A stretch of 64,000 bases of DNA from Brachynemurus nebulosus (Eukaryota; Arthropoda; Insecta; Neuroptera; Myrmeleontidae). Position 1 is the first letter of the stretch, and every line of letters starts with the position of its first letter. The notes under the pieces were generated by a model. That model made no database searches. It worked only from the letters and a program-made list of their open reading frames with translations, and was not told the origin of the DNA. The DNA lies in contig JAPWDM010000034.1 in NCBI GenBank assembly GCA_035578155.1, positions 1,242,501-1,306,500 of the forward strand. The letters are read 5' to 3'. This document shows, piece by piece, positions 12,200-23,744 of this stretch. A program made the position numbers and the translations under genes.

Positions 12200-13622
12200 C
12201 AAGGAGCATCACGGGGGTGTACCCCTCCGATTTTGTTTATTCTTCGATATGTTGTAGAACATCGAAAAATAAGAGACACGTATTTTTTTTAGCGGCTGTA
12301 AAACGGTTTGAAGGGGTGAAATCACCCTTCAAATATTGGGGTAAAAATTGAATTTGTTAAATATCTCGAAAACGGTAAGAGATAGAGCAAAAGTTTCAAT
12401 CGGCGATATTGCTCTTTTTTAAAGAGCTCTCTATTGATATGCAACTTGTTTAAATTACGTCAACAGGGGTGGTTGGGGGTTAAAATTTAGGGGTTAACTT
12501 TACGAAAAGAGGGTAAAAATACAATAATTAAAAATTTTATTTACAGATTTCAAATCTACGTGAAAAAATCTAATTGACCTTTTTTTGCTCAATTTTATAA
12601 TATAATATTTATTTTGGGATAAGTAACTAGAGGGTGACTGTGTTGACATAATCATATTATTTGAGCAATTCAGGAATTTCTTCATGTAAAATAGCTTAAA
12701 AAAATCGTAACAACGTAAAAATGATATTCTGGAATTCAAAATTCAGTTTGATCAACACTGGGAGGGGGGGTGAGTCACCCTCTTAAATTACATACAATCA
12801 TTTTTAGTATTAGTGTATATATAGTACTTAAGGGTAGCAAGTTATGGGCGTTCCAGACGTGTTACGGCTATCAAAATATAGTTTTCGTTATCGAAAATTA
12901 GCGATATCGAAAATAACGATATATTTGAAGATGGATAATACATACGATAGTGCAACTTTCGATACACTTATTTTGACATTATTATCCTCCGCCAGTATGT
13001 TAATAATATAAATGAGTGTATGAAAACGTAATGTAATTTAAGAGGGTGATTCACCCTCCCTCCCCCTCTCCAATGTTGATCAACCTGAATTTTGAATTCG
13101 AGAATACCATTTTTACGTTGTTATAATTGTCTTAAGCTACTTTCCATGAAGAAGTTCCTAAGTTACTCAAATAGTATGATTATATCAATACAGTCACCCT
13201 CTAGTTACTCACTCCTAAACTTAATATTATGAAATTGAGCAAAAACAGGTCAATTAGATTTTTTCACGTAGATTTGAATTCTGTAAACAAAATTTTAATA
13301 TATTGTATTTTTAACCCTCTTTTCGTAAAGTTAACCCATAAATTTTAACCCCCAACCATCCCTGTTGACGTAATTTAAACAGGTTGCATATCAATAGATA
13401 GCTCTTTAAAAAAGAGCAATATCGCTAATTTAAACTTTTGCTCTATCTCTTACCGTTTTCGAGATATTTAACAAATTAAATTTTTAACCCAATTTTGTGA
13501 TTTCACCCCTTCAAACCGTTTTACAGCCGCTAAAAAAAATACGTGTCTCTTATTTTTCGATGTTCTACAACATATCAAAGAATAGACAAAATCGGAGGGG
13601 TACACCCCCGTGATGCTCTTTG
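12200..13622. mobile_element. 1.4-kb foldback element
   Basis: The left arm (12200 to ~12790) and right arm (~13035-13622) are long inverted repeats. The outer ends are CAAGGAGCATCACGGGGGTG and, reversed, CAAAGAGCATCACGGGGGTG. Shared internal landmarks include GAGACACGTATTTTTTTTAGC, AAGAGATAGAGCAAAAG, CAACAGGGGTGGTTGGGGG and a GGGTGA(G/A)TCACCCTC motif. The ~245-bp spacer holds TTATCGAAAATTAGCGATATC. There is no coding capacity. Related single arms are at 37795-38470, 49855-49935 and 54070-54180. Confidence 0.8.
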
Positions 13623-13748
13623 TGAGACAAGATTGTGAGACTAAAACTGATTTTGCTTATTACTAAAGATTCCTCATATTTCGTCAATTGCACTGGTAAC
13701 TCCATGTCAAATTCCCTTTCAAATGATATTTCAAATTATATTTGATAC

Positions 13749-14610
13749 TAGCTGTACCCGCGACGTCGTTCGCACGACGCATTGTTATAAAATCAATAGG
13801 AAGTATATATAAGTGTAGGTAATAATTATACAGAACTAGCCTAGAACAATAATTTTTGCGTAATGCATGCACATATTTAAAATCGTTTATATATTTCCCA
13901 AGGGAAGAAGACATTTTACCGTAATAAAAAGTACCTTGCATGTTGACTCAGGTAATATGTTAACATCAGACAAAATTTCATAAAAATCCGTTCAACAGTT
14001 TTTGTGTAATGTGTGCGCATGCCCAAATGAATTTTCTATTTTCCCGTGGGAATGAGATATTTTCCTGGAATAAAACGTATCTTATATGTTGACTCATGTA
14101 ATAAGTTAACAACAGACCAAATTTCATAAAAATCTGTTCAATAGTTTTTGCGTAATGTGTCCACACGCTTAAAATAGTTTTTCTATTTTCCCGTGGGAAT
14201 AAGACATTTTCCCGGAGTAAAAGATATCTTAGACGTTGACCCAGATAATAAGTTATCACAACACCAAAGTTCATAAAAATCCGTTCAATAGTTTTTGCGT
14301 AATGTGTGCACATGCTCAAAATGGATTTTCTATTTTCCCGTGGGAATGAGATACTTTCCCGGTATAAAAAGTATCTTACAATTAGATGTTAACCAAGGTA
14401 ATAAGTATCATCACACCAAATTTCATGAAAATCCGTCCAGTAGTTTTTGCGTGATGCGTGAACGGACAGACAGGCAAAAATTTTAAAAATCGCTGTTGTG
14501 ATATCTACATCGATAACTATTTACAAAAAATATTAACGATATACAAACTATTTAAAAAAATATTCCATGTACATAAACGGCCTCGTTACGGTTTTATTAT
14601 ATGTATAGAT
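13749..14610 (+). mobile_element. Dispersed element with four ~150-bp monomers
   Basis: Same head (CTAGCTGTACCCGCGACGTC) and tail (GCGTGATGCGTGAACGGACAG, ACATCGATAACTATTTACA, CGGCCTCGTTACGGTTTTAT) as the copy at 1421-1990. It carries four successive units marked by TTTCCCGTGGGAATGAGA-like, AGTATCTTA-like and AAATTTCATAAAAATC-like blocks (about 13850, 14010, 14150 and 14295). The repeated peptide pattern in minus-strand frames here is a by-product of the monomers. It lies just downstream of the chemoreceptor exon, in its presumed intron or 3' flank. Confidence 0.75.
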
Positions 14611-14904
14611 TTGTAATGTCATACAATTTTTTATAGATAACTTTATCAATTAATTTTAAACTCACAAGGAAACCCGCATCGATAACTTCCTCAGTAGGTA
14701 CGTAGATGGTGACTACCTAATAACAGTAATAGCATAAAAAATGCCAGTATGTGCTAAAAAGTGATTTTAGAGGGTAAACCTCAAAACTGGAAATTAAAAA
14801 TTTAAGAATAGTAAATAGTTATACTGTCTGTCTTGGAGTGTTTATTTGAAAATTTGGAAACAATAGTAATTAAAAGTGAAAATAAGTCCAAAGCATTTAC
14901 TTAC

Positions 14905-16053
14905 CGTAACACTGATATAAGTTTGCGCAATTAAAAATCCAAAAAGAAATAGTGCTTCCATCGTGATAACGCATAAATTTGAAACTAAGTAATGAAAAAA
15001 TTCTAACTGTACTTGACGATCAAATTCCCAAACAATAGTAAACAAATAAATATATAAAATGAAATGAGCAATGGTTGCCCAAAACAAAAGCGGAAAATAA
15101 ATACGTATTGAATGACAAAGGTATTTATACAACCCAATATTTGTAGCTAATATCAACTTTAGTAAATCGAATTTTTCGACTGCAGTGGAACATCTTGAAA
15201 AGATTCGATCAACATTTCTATGTTCACCGTCATTTAACGGGCCAGAACAAAATCGTACTTTAATACAACCAAAGAAAAGGGGATATTTGAAAAAATATTT
15301 AAAATTAAAATTTGGATGAACACATTTAAATGCTGGTTGCATTGCACGTACAAGAACACTGTTATAACACGAGAAGATTGTGGCGATATATATAAAATGC
15401 CCTGTACGAAATGCTAAATATGACGGAAATATTCCACCAGCCATTTTTATTAGTAATTGTGTCACAGTGAATTTTTCTCGACTTATTGATATGTAAGCAA
15501 TCAATTCCAACGAAAAAGATGTAAAAATAATCATTACAATCGTTAGTTGCAAGTAATACGAAAATTTTACACCATATGTACAACAAAACTTTTCACATTG
15601 CAAACCGGCGGTAATGTTAAGTACTTTAACCAAAACTTCACATTCTTTAACAACAACAATTGTTTGAAAAATTATAATAATCGGCGCAAGACATTCATGC
15701 AACTGACCGATTAGTAGCACTAGTGAACTTTCTGCCGATAGATTTGACAGCGATTCATTCAGTATAAATAAGGCAAGCAAAATCAATAAACAGTTGTATG
15801 CTTTCCAAAAATGAGACATTTCAAAGCAACATTTGTTATTTTTATGAGACCACTGGATTGGTGTTAAACCACATAAACGAAAGAATATGAAAAACAACCG
15901 GAAATTTTGACACAGACATTTCTTTGAATTGTATAAAATAAATTTTTGAAATAAATATTTCAGTATATGTTTTAGTTTTAGTAACATATTATTTGATTGT
16001 TTAGTTTTAATTAACGTAGCTGAATGATGTGAATATTTAATAAAAATGGTCAT
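14905..16053 (-). CDS. Gustatory-receptor-like chemoreceptor, 5' exon (partial)
   Basis: An uninterrupted 383-codon segment from an ATG at 16053-16051 to a consensus splice donor (GTAAGT at 14904-14899), which would leave a phase-0 intron. The protein has an N-terminal FRLCGLTPIQWS segment (about residues 57-68), typical of insect gustatory receptors just before TM1. About six hydrophobic segments follow near residues 86-105, 112-137, 165-190, 203-232, 318-345 and 357-381. The family normally has about 380-450 residues, with a last exon carrying TM7 and a TYxxxxxQF motif; that exon was not found in the downstream 1.5 kb, part of which is a mobile element. A second in-frame Met at residue 23 is an alternative start. 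The hydrophobic profile, phase-0 intron and inverted 7TM layout favour a Gr over an odorant receptor, but this is by eye. If the last exon is truly absent, the gene is broken. Confidence 0.7.
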
Positions 16054-16059
16054 TAAGTG

Positions 16060-16520
16060 AAATTTTTTAATTGATTATTTAATTACTAAATTACTGATAA
16101 AAATTAATTAAATTTCTGGATTATTGAAAAAGTTAATATTAAATTAATTATTTAAGATAGCAGGTACAGGGTGTGCAAAATTCCTGTATGTTCAGTAATA
16201 TACTGCAGGAACTACATATTCTTTTGCTAATATACTTTGAATAAGTAGAAATGAAGTTATATTTCGTACTCCTTTTAACTAAAAATTTTCAAATATACAT
16301 GACAATAACCCCGACATACGAATTCTGTTATAATACAAATATGTATATTTGCAATATATTTGCAATATATTTTAATGTAAAATATTTAGTAATGAAATAA
16401 AATATTTTTCTCTGTTTATTATTTCGTAATAAATATTGCATTATATGCTTATTATGTGAATCATGCTGTATACTAAGTGATGTGTTTGTAGTATTTTATC
16501 TACTAACTATAGAAATATAA
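16060..16520. other. Upstream flank of the chemoreceptor exon
   Basis: AT-rich DNA with no recognisable core promoter. A segment starting TACAGGGTGTGCAAAATTCC (about 16167) resembles one end of a TIR element, but no partner end was seen. Confidence 0.3.
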
Positions 16521-16521
16521 A

Positions 16522-16700
16522 AATACCTCTGTCGCAGCACTCTGCATAACATAGCAAGTTTCCGTTTAAAAAAATTAGTTTTTCTCGAAAACTAGTTGAC
16601 ATAGAAACATAGTTTAAAGACCTTTTTTGTGTGATTTTTTCTCCTCATTTCAATAGTGTAAAAAATGCTGCAAAAATTTTTTAGTAAAAAGTAATGTTGG
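16522..16700 (+). mobile_element. 5' half of the microsatellite-bearing family
   Basis: Begins AATACCTCTGTCGCAGCAC, then CATAACATAGCAAGTTTCC, and matches copy A (7160-7325) through TTAGTTTTTCTCGAAAACTAG and TGTAAAAAATGCTGCAAAAA. It stops before the CA/TA core, so it is truncated. It lies next to the errantivirus relic. Confidence 0.65.
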
Positions 16701-17562
16701 CAAAAACCTAATTTTTTTCCGTTCAAAAACATCTAATGTGTATCAAATTTAAAGAGAGCATCAGCATCGCATCATGTAGTAATGGACGCATCAGAAAGGT
16801 CATGATGCTGCATCAATGCGGTAAAGTTTACATTTTTGAACTTACCCATATTGTTACGTTCTGCATGTAAAATAAATTTCTAAATTGCATTAAATTCAAA
16901 AGAAACGACATATTTTGAGCAAATGTCCACTAAATAGAGCAGCGTTGTGTAATACGGGCACATCGGAAACTTCTATCAGTGAAATATTAGGTGATAATGA
17001 AAACTCTGTGAAATAATTTTTAAATTTTTTAAGAAGTGCATGTATGTTTAATTTAATATAAATAGTTAAGAATACACCTGGGACATTCGGTGATACAAAT
17101 AATTAATTAAAGTTTAGATATTAGATAACAAATTTTAAGAAAAAATAAAAATAAAATGTTGTAATTAATAATTACTATTAACCTGAACAGTAAACAAGAT
17201 TAAGAATCAAATAGTGTATTATGTAAACTGAATCAAACTTGGGAATATGTAATTTTATTTATTGTTAAACTTTATTTTGTAAATTAAAATGTAAAATTTT
17301 AGCGCAAATAGCCTAAGTAGCTCAAGCGCTATAATAATAATAATAAAAAAAAAAAGGAACGAAAATTTTATAAAAATAATTTTTTTTATAATAAACTTAA
17401 TTTGGTACGCCACTGTACCTACATATAATTAATTATAATAATTACGAAGCTTTTAGATATTATTCATTCTCGAACAATAAATTTATTAGTTGTCAGATCT
17501 GATTTCGCGGGAACATGGGGTTATAAAAACCCGTGTTGATTAACCGAAATCCCTTTTTCTAT

Positions 17563-18180
17563 TTATCTTGTGTGACGAAGAAATTCATGAATTTCTTCCA
17601 AAGAATTGATAGGAATATTGTGTTCGGTTAATATTTTTAAGGTATAGTCCAATTCGTCAGTTATTAGAATATTTTTCGGCATTATGTTCAGTTTAGCCAT
17701 GTTAATTGTTTGCATTACATCTTTGATATGAGAGTTTAGATATTCGATATTGCAAATTATTTGTGTCAAATACTGAGAATATTTAATTAAATGTTCCACC
17801 CTTCATTTGCTAAATTACCGGAAAAATGATTTAAATATGCATTAATTACATCTGGTTGTTGATTTATGTCAGTTATTTTATCAAATCTATTGATCATTTG
17901 AGTGTTAATTTTTACTTGCTTATTTAATTATGTTGCTTTACTATCCTGATTATTTTTTAGAATTTCAATGTAATTGTTTATTTTTATGGCGTCATTATCG
18001 TCCATGTTTCCCGTTATGTATTTTATAGCTGATCCGAGGCCATTGATGAGACCGCGCCTCTTTCTTTTAATTTTTCTTGGATAAATCATTTTAAAATTAT
18101 TTTGGAGTTCATTAAGTTTTAGTTGTATTGTAGTTTTTAAGTCCTTAAATTTTATATCATTATGAATAAGTTTAATATTA
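17563..18180 (-). pseudogene. Errantivirus-type envelope remnant
   Basis: Minus-strand translations of 17820-18180 resemble the part of an insect errantivirus (gypsy-like) envelope protein around the basic cleavage site and following hydrophobic segment. The 78-codon frame at 17563-17799 continues in a different frame, so at least one frameshift lies near 17800. Only about 200 codons are left of a protein that normally has some 450-500, and there are in-frame stops. It follows the protease remnant directly, so the RT, RNase H and integrase regions are missing. An old, non-functional endogenous copy. Assignment is by family resemblance only. Confidence 0.5.
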
Positions 18181-18197
18181 GAATTTAGTATTAAATA

Positions 18198-18764
18198 TTA
18201 GAATTTTAAAATTACGTCACCATTTTGAATGTCTACGGGTAGTTTATTGATAATTTTGTTATTAAGTGGAATTTGGTATTGTCCGCTCATAAAGTTTGGT
18301 TTGTATAGTAGTTTAATTGTCGTGTGAGGTGTGTATAAGCATCTGTGAAATGTATCCATTTGTATTTTTAATTTACTTAAAATATCAAGCCCAAGTAAAC
18401 CGTCAAAATAGTTGTGGAATTTAAATACAATAAAGTGTAATTGTCCCTGTGTTTTGAATTCGTCAAAGATTGATAATGTTACTCTTTTATTAAGTTTATG
18501 TGTTGTTAGAATTGTTTTAATTTCAACAGTCTGGGTTGTTCGTAAGTCGTCGGGGTGCACGTATTGGGGTTTATAAAGGAGTTTGATGATCCTGTGTCTA
18601 TAAGGAACTTTAATTGTTTTCCGGAAGGATGTAGGATATGAATATATGGGAGTTCTGAGCCATGCAAATTTTGATCTATGTGTCCTCGTTGCTCGGGCAG
18701 GTCGATTGAAAATTTCCATCGTCAATTTCAGTTTCGATTTCGTATGGGTAGTCATAGTTTCCAT
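18198..18764 (-). pseudogene. Errantivirus-type protease (start of pol) remnant
   Basis: The 188-codon frame contains a stretch near its middle ending in GLLGLDIL, the conserved C-terminal part of retropepsins in gypsy-group pol proteins. The catalytic D-T-G-S motif is readable on the same strand at about 18590-18600, but in another frame, so the active-site region is separated from the rest by a frameshift. The frame ends at 18198 where RT should follow, and the next recognisable sequence is an envelope remnant. Not functional. Confidence 0.6.
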
Positions 18765-18849
18765 AGTCGTTTGTTTCCTTATATTCAGTTTGATATCCGG
18801 TTACAGGTTGTTCTCAACTGGCGTTTTGTGAGATATTTTCATTCACGTA

Positions 18850-19030
18850 TTCGTCCAATTGATATTAAGCTCCTTCTGTGTGATGAATTTCTTGACTGGT
18901 GAAAGTTGCTTTACTTTGTTGTCTGAAGAAAGAGTGCCCCTTGGTTTTGGTTGATTTTGTTGTGGATTTCTAATTGACATCCTATTACTTCCGATGTCCA
19001 TCGGTGTTGGAGTCGGTATGTAGCCAATGT
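18850..19030 (-). pseudogene. Errantivirus-type gag C-terminal remnant
   Basis: Minus-strand frame with a PTPMDIG motif followed by an R/N/Q/P-rich stretch, the composition and 'PM(D/E)' signature found near the C-terminus of gypsy-group Gag, immediately before the protease. Only about 60 codons are recognisable; the N-terminal part of the surrounding frame does not look like Gag. No LTR was found on either side. Confidence 0.45.
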
Positions 19031-19469
19031 AGCATGATGGACTATAGATAATATAGTAATACAGTCCTTGTATAGGTATATTATCTTTGAATTTCAACTT
19101 GTACTTACTTGAAATTGAAAATATTGAAATTATTTGAATAAAAAATATTACATACCTATTTTCAGTGCAAGATGTATTCAAATAGTTTAAACAATTTTAA
19201 TGAAAGGTAAATACATTAATCTTTTTCAACAGTTTCTTTTTCGGAATTATTCCTGTTGGTGTTAATACCTACATAATATGGCAAGTAGTTATAATTCTAC
19301 ATTATACACATAATAAGCATCTTGGACACGCATCTCCAAATTTCTTGATGCATTGTTTTGACGCATCAAATGCAAAAATGAACTTTGATTTATCGTTGTG
19401 ATGCGTCTGATGCGTTTTTGAACTTTTGACTCTGCCTCATGCAAGCAGTGATGCGTTTTTGAAGTTAGC

Positions 19470-19863
19470 CGAATTTAAAAAATGATACGTCACCTGGACC
19501 TGACGGTATGCTATCACAACATATAAAAATAAAAAAGGCTGCAGATGTGCTAGCGAAATATATTCAAATTCTATTTAATAAAATATTAAGCACACAAGAA
19601 ATTCCCAAACAATGGAAAATCTCTAAAATTATTATACTGCTTCATAAAAAGAGCCACAGATCATGTATTAATAACTATCGGCCTGTAAGTCTAACACCAG
19701 TTCGAGTGTTTATGAAATTCGTTCAAAAAGGATTGGAAAAAATTACTAATGAATATCTATCTACTGACCAAGTCGGTTTCCGGAAAAATTTTTCAACTTT
19801 AGATAATATTCACTCCGTAAACCAACTAATGGAAAAAGCAGTTGAATTTAATATACCACTATA
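19470..19863 (+). pseudogene. RTE-like LINE reverse transcriptase, 5' part
   Basis: The frame begins in the RT domain (NDTSPGPDGM) and continues through IPKQWKISKIIILLHKK, NNYRPVSLTP and STDQVGFRK, the standard first RT motifs of non-LTR retrotransposons. No endonuclease domain precedes it, so the element is 5'-truncated. The coding sequence is cut at about 19863 by a 2.46-kb insertion and resumes at 22325. The PVSLTPVRVFMKFVQKGLE stretch departs from the usual LLSVxYK pattern. Confidence 0.75.
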
Positions 19864-20223
19864 ATACGGTGGGATTGCCTAATGTCAACCGGTGCCCTAA
19901 GGTCGGCCACTGACTGCATTATTTTAAAAAATATGGTCTTAAAAAATAAAAAAATGCTGAAAATCATATAGAAGCAAAAGGTACGCCTATTCTAGATTTA
20001 CGATTTTTAAAATGAATAATTTTTATCAAGTAGTTAATGTTTTGTTACACTTAATCGATTGAAAAATGACAATTTCTGTTGAAAATTGATCAGCCATTAT
20101 ATTATTTATAAATTTAACTAATGCGGGAAATAAACGATTATTTTATAAGTTTTTGACAATAACGATTAAACTTATGAAATTTCATAACATTATACATGTC
20201 GTGAGAAGTTAGAAATTGTTTAA

Positions 20224-20924
20224 GGGGAGGTCGACTCGAGAGTCCTTAAAAATTATGTATTTTTCTAGAATTTTTTTCTCAAGAACGGAAGTAAATATAG
20301 ATTTCAAATTTTATGCACATATTTATAGTATGTGGCACCTCTACCTATAATGTCAATTAATTGTTGAAAGAAAAAAAAAATGGCGAATGTTTGAACTTTT
20401 GATTACGATTTTTGTCTTATTTTTCGCTCTTTAAAGTAAATTTAAAAATAAAAAAAATATTGAAAGTGTATCGAACTTAGGTAGAGGGGCCGAAGAATTG
20501 AATTATCTTTAAAATAAAACATTAAAACAAAAGATCCATCGAAAATTTTTTGAGTTATCGTGTCCACCAGTTCCAAAACTGCACTTCGGAGATATTATAA
20601 AATATATATAAAGAAACGTATTTTCAAAATTTTATATTTAATACTCATTACAGCGTGAACTACGTTTTTTGAATTTTTTTTTTATAGAAAGCTGGATTCG
20701 GTTAATGTGCAAGAATCTTGTTTTTAAATTATTTTCAGTAAGATCACTTGGGGAACATATTCTACACATAATTTGCTATCAATTTCGGCAAAAAAATCGA
20801 TTTTTTTTATCAAATCTCAAGTAAACAAATCTTCCCTTAAATTACTTTAAAGCAAAATCACTTTGGGAACATATTCTACACATAATTAGCTACCAATTTC
20901 GACGACTCTCAAGTAAACCCCCCC
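20224..20924. mobile_element. piggyBac-like MITE (TTAA flanks), nested
   Basis: TTAA lies on both sides (20220-20223 and 20925-20928). The ends are GGGGAGGTCGACTCGAGAGTC and, reversed, GGGGGGGTTTACTTGAGAGTC. A ~65-bp block with CACTTGGGGAACATATTCTACACATAATT is repeated near the right end (20750 and 20850). No coding capacity. The TTAA duplication and G-run ends fit a piggyBac-derived element. Confidence 0.65.
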
Positions 20925-21129
20925 TTAAAACGTTTATCGTTTGAAATAAAAAAAAAACGGACGTTAGGGATAAAATTTTGAAGAGAAATCCTAAGGTCGG
21001 CCAGGGCGTCAACAAACTAGTCTTCATGTCCTCATTATATTATTATTAACACACTGGTTGTAAGTAGTAGTTATAATAAGTGCTTCTGATGTTACGCTAC
21101 TCTAAAATCGGAATGTTTTTCTATTGTTA

Positions 21130-21610
21130 GTATTTAAACGATACTTTTCGTAATCCAAGACTTTGATCGTAAGTATCTCATAAGAGGTGCGTCGTACCAA
21201 AAAAATAACGAAATTTTTGAAGGCTTAAGCAAAGCAAGTTATGGGTATTCTAAGTTATGGGTATTCTAAACCTATTGCGGGTATTAAAACCTCTTCTTCG
21301 TTATCGAAAATTATCGATATCGAATTAGCTACCATAAAATGGTTATAACTGGTTAGTTTAGGCTCCATTAGTCCTATTGAGCAGGTCAGCAGCAACACAT
21401 CTTAAAAAAAATTACTTTTCGTTACTTTTCGTCAACGTAAACTTTTGATCGTAAATATCTCGTAAACGGTGCATCGTAGCAAAAAAATAACGAAATTTTT
21501 GAAGGCTTAAGCGAAGCAAATTATGGGTATTGTAAACCTATTGCGACTGTTAAAACCTACTTTTCGTTATCGAAAATTATCGATATCAAATTACTTATCA
21601 TAAATTAATT
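21130..21610. repeat. Direct duplication, ~230-280-bp units
   Basis: The blocks at ~21150-21370 and ~21430-21620 share GATCGTAA(G/A)TATCTC, AAAAAAATAACGAAATTTTT, GAAGGCTTAAGC(A/G)AAGCAA, TTATGGGTATT and CGTTATCGAAAATTATCGAT. Similar words occur in the spacer of the foldback element at 12.9 kb, so both may derive from one module. Confidence 0.65.
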
Positions 21611-22324
21611 AAAACTGATAAATTTGGGCTTTGTAATGCCCCAAATTAACATATTAAACAATTTATTTGCCAACCCTATCTTAATTTTCTCTTTAACCTA
21701 ACTGTTTCACTATCGAAATTATTTTAATTTAGATTGCAGTTTTATTCACATTTAGAGGTATCTTAAGTAAAATTAATCGTAATTGTGTAATTAAATTACA
21801 TATTTTTTAATTCAGAAACGATTACAAATTACGATTACAAAATGTAGTTTAATCGAAAATTTCAGGTTACATTTTGTAGATGTAATTTGTAATCATTATT
21901 AACAATTACTGATATTTATTAAAAAATATTGTTTAAAATTGTTCTTTTATAATTCTATTTTGATTTAAATTTAAATTAATAACGTGTTATAACGTTAAAA
22001 AAGTTTTCTTTAAACGTTTTACTCAGTCTCACAATAATCTACAGTCAGGTAATTCATTTCTATTGTGAAAAATCCCGGTGGACGACCTTAGGAATATTTT
22101 TGGCCGGCTTTAGGGCACAGGTGGCCGACTTAAGGGAAATACATTTTTAAAGATAAAAATTAAAATATTTTAATTGTTTATTAATTTAGAAATTTGATCT
22201 CTATATAGTTAGAAAGACGATACTAAAAAATACTTAAAGAGACAATAAAAATACGCGTAAATTCAAAGTTCAGAATTCTGCAAATCATTAATTGTTTAAG
22301 TGGCCGACTTTTAGCATTCTCACC

Positions 22325-23378
22325 CTATATGTTTTATTGATTTTCGTAAAGCATTTGACAGTGTGGAACACTCATATATGCTAGAAGTATTAAGAGAAGC
22401 AGGAGTACCGTCAACCTTTTTAAAAATAATTTACTCTTGTTATAATGGTAGCAAGGCAATTCAAACAGAAAAACCGAACCAGTTATTTTAACTTAAACCC
22501 GAAATAAGACAAGGGGATCCATTATCACCCGTTTTGTTTAATTGTGTTTTGGAAAAAGTTTTTAGTCACTTTGATTGGTCCAATTATGGTATCAACGTTA
22601 ACGGTGTGAAGTTAAACAATTTAAAATTTGCGGACGATGTTGTACTTATATCCAGCAGTAACGACGAAATCAAAATTATGTTACAAGATTTGGCTAACGA
22701 AGCGAAAAATGCAGGTCTAGTTATAAATTTTGAAAAAACCAATATTTTAACTAACTCTATCAGAAATTCTATATTAATAAACAATCAAGAATTGCAGTAC
22801 CTATGTTGAAGATCAAGTTTATCTCGGACAAATTATGACGTTTCGAGACAAATTCGAAAAGTAAATTCAATGAAGATGTATTTCTATATGGAAAAAATTT
22901 TGGTCTTTAAGAGAAATATTTAAGGGCAACTTTCCTAAGCAAATAAAGGCCAAGGTGTTCAATACATGTGTAGTTCCTGCTTTAACATATGGTTGCCAAA
23001 CTTGGGCGCTTACTAAATCTCTCCAAAATAAAATTGCAATAAATGTTCGAAAAATGTAAAGATCAATGCTGTGCAAAAGACTGTCCGATAGAATTAATTC
23101 ACGTAAATTGTGTTTTTTAACAGGAATAAACTGTATAAGTTTATTTATAAAATAGTTGAAATGGTCGTGAGCAGGACATATTTTACGAACTGCAGATAAA
23201 AGGTGGTCCAAGAAAATTACTTGCTGGGTACCATGGGGACATTGCAGCTCAAGAGGAAGATGTAAAGTTCGGTGGGAGGATGAATTTCGTAATTACGCTG
23301 GATGCTACTGGATTCGTTATGCAGGAGATAAACAAACATGGAGAAATGTATTGAATCTGCTCCCCATGTTGCCTTAAT
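22325..23378 (+). pseudogene. RTE-like LINE reverse transcriptase, 3' part
   Basis: Resumes with CFIDFRKAFDSVEH, then RQGDPLSPVLFN, the catalytic FADDVVLIS (about 22630-22656), GLVINFEKT, a LGQI segment, NTCVVPALTYGCQTW, and a C-terminal part with KVRWEDEF and TWRNVLNLLPM. This is the motif order of RTE-clade LINEs. In-frame stops (near 22491 and 22862) and frame changes show it is dead. The 3' boundary near 23378 is where the terminal stop falls. Confidence 0.8.
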
Positions 23379-23513
23379 TTTATTACTTTTATTTTATCCA
23401 AAATCTTAAGTATAGTCTTAGTATAAATATTTATTAACTATTATTATTTATTACATATATAAATTTTGCTTGAGGCCGAAAAGAGGCCGATACTCTTTGA
23501 GTGTTCTTACGGC

Positions 23514-23739
<226 letters not shown>

Positions 23740-23744
23740 TAAAC

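Larger units (their letters stand above)
16730..19470. other. Block bounded by GATGCG/CGCATC-rich segments
   Basis: The left border (16735-16815) and right border (19320-19460) both carry clusters of the hexamer CGCATC or its complement, plus TTCAAAAAC-type words in inverted orientation. The errantivirus relic lies between them. They could be decayed termini of one element or two independent pieces; identity is too low to decide by eye. The 16850-17560 stretch inside has no recognisable gene. Confidence 0.3.
19868..22324. mobile_element. 2.46-kb TIR element inserted in the LINE
   Basis: The ends are imperfect inverted repeats, GGTGGGATTGCCTAATGTC on the left and, reversed, GGTGAGAATGCTAAAAGTC on the right. 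CTATA lies just outside the right end and four bases outside the left end, giving a possible 5-bp duplication. GGTCGGCCA-type words recur at the ends and at 20996 and 22122. It has no transposase frame. It contains a piggyBac-like MITE at 20224-20924 and a duplicated block at 21130-21610. Superfamily unassigned. Confidence 0.65.

Noticed and set aside
13978..14319. 113-codon minus-strand frame with an internal peptide repeat
   Set aside because: The repeat is the ~150-bp monomer of a dispersed element read in frame; the same element at 1.4 kb does not preserve it.
14700..14775. Possible last exon of the chemoreceptor (acceptor-like TTTCCAG followed by a short frame)
   Set aside because: Joining at that acceptor in phase 0 meets a stop at once; an alternative acceptor gives a ~20-residue end without the expected TYxxxxxQF motif.
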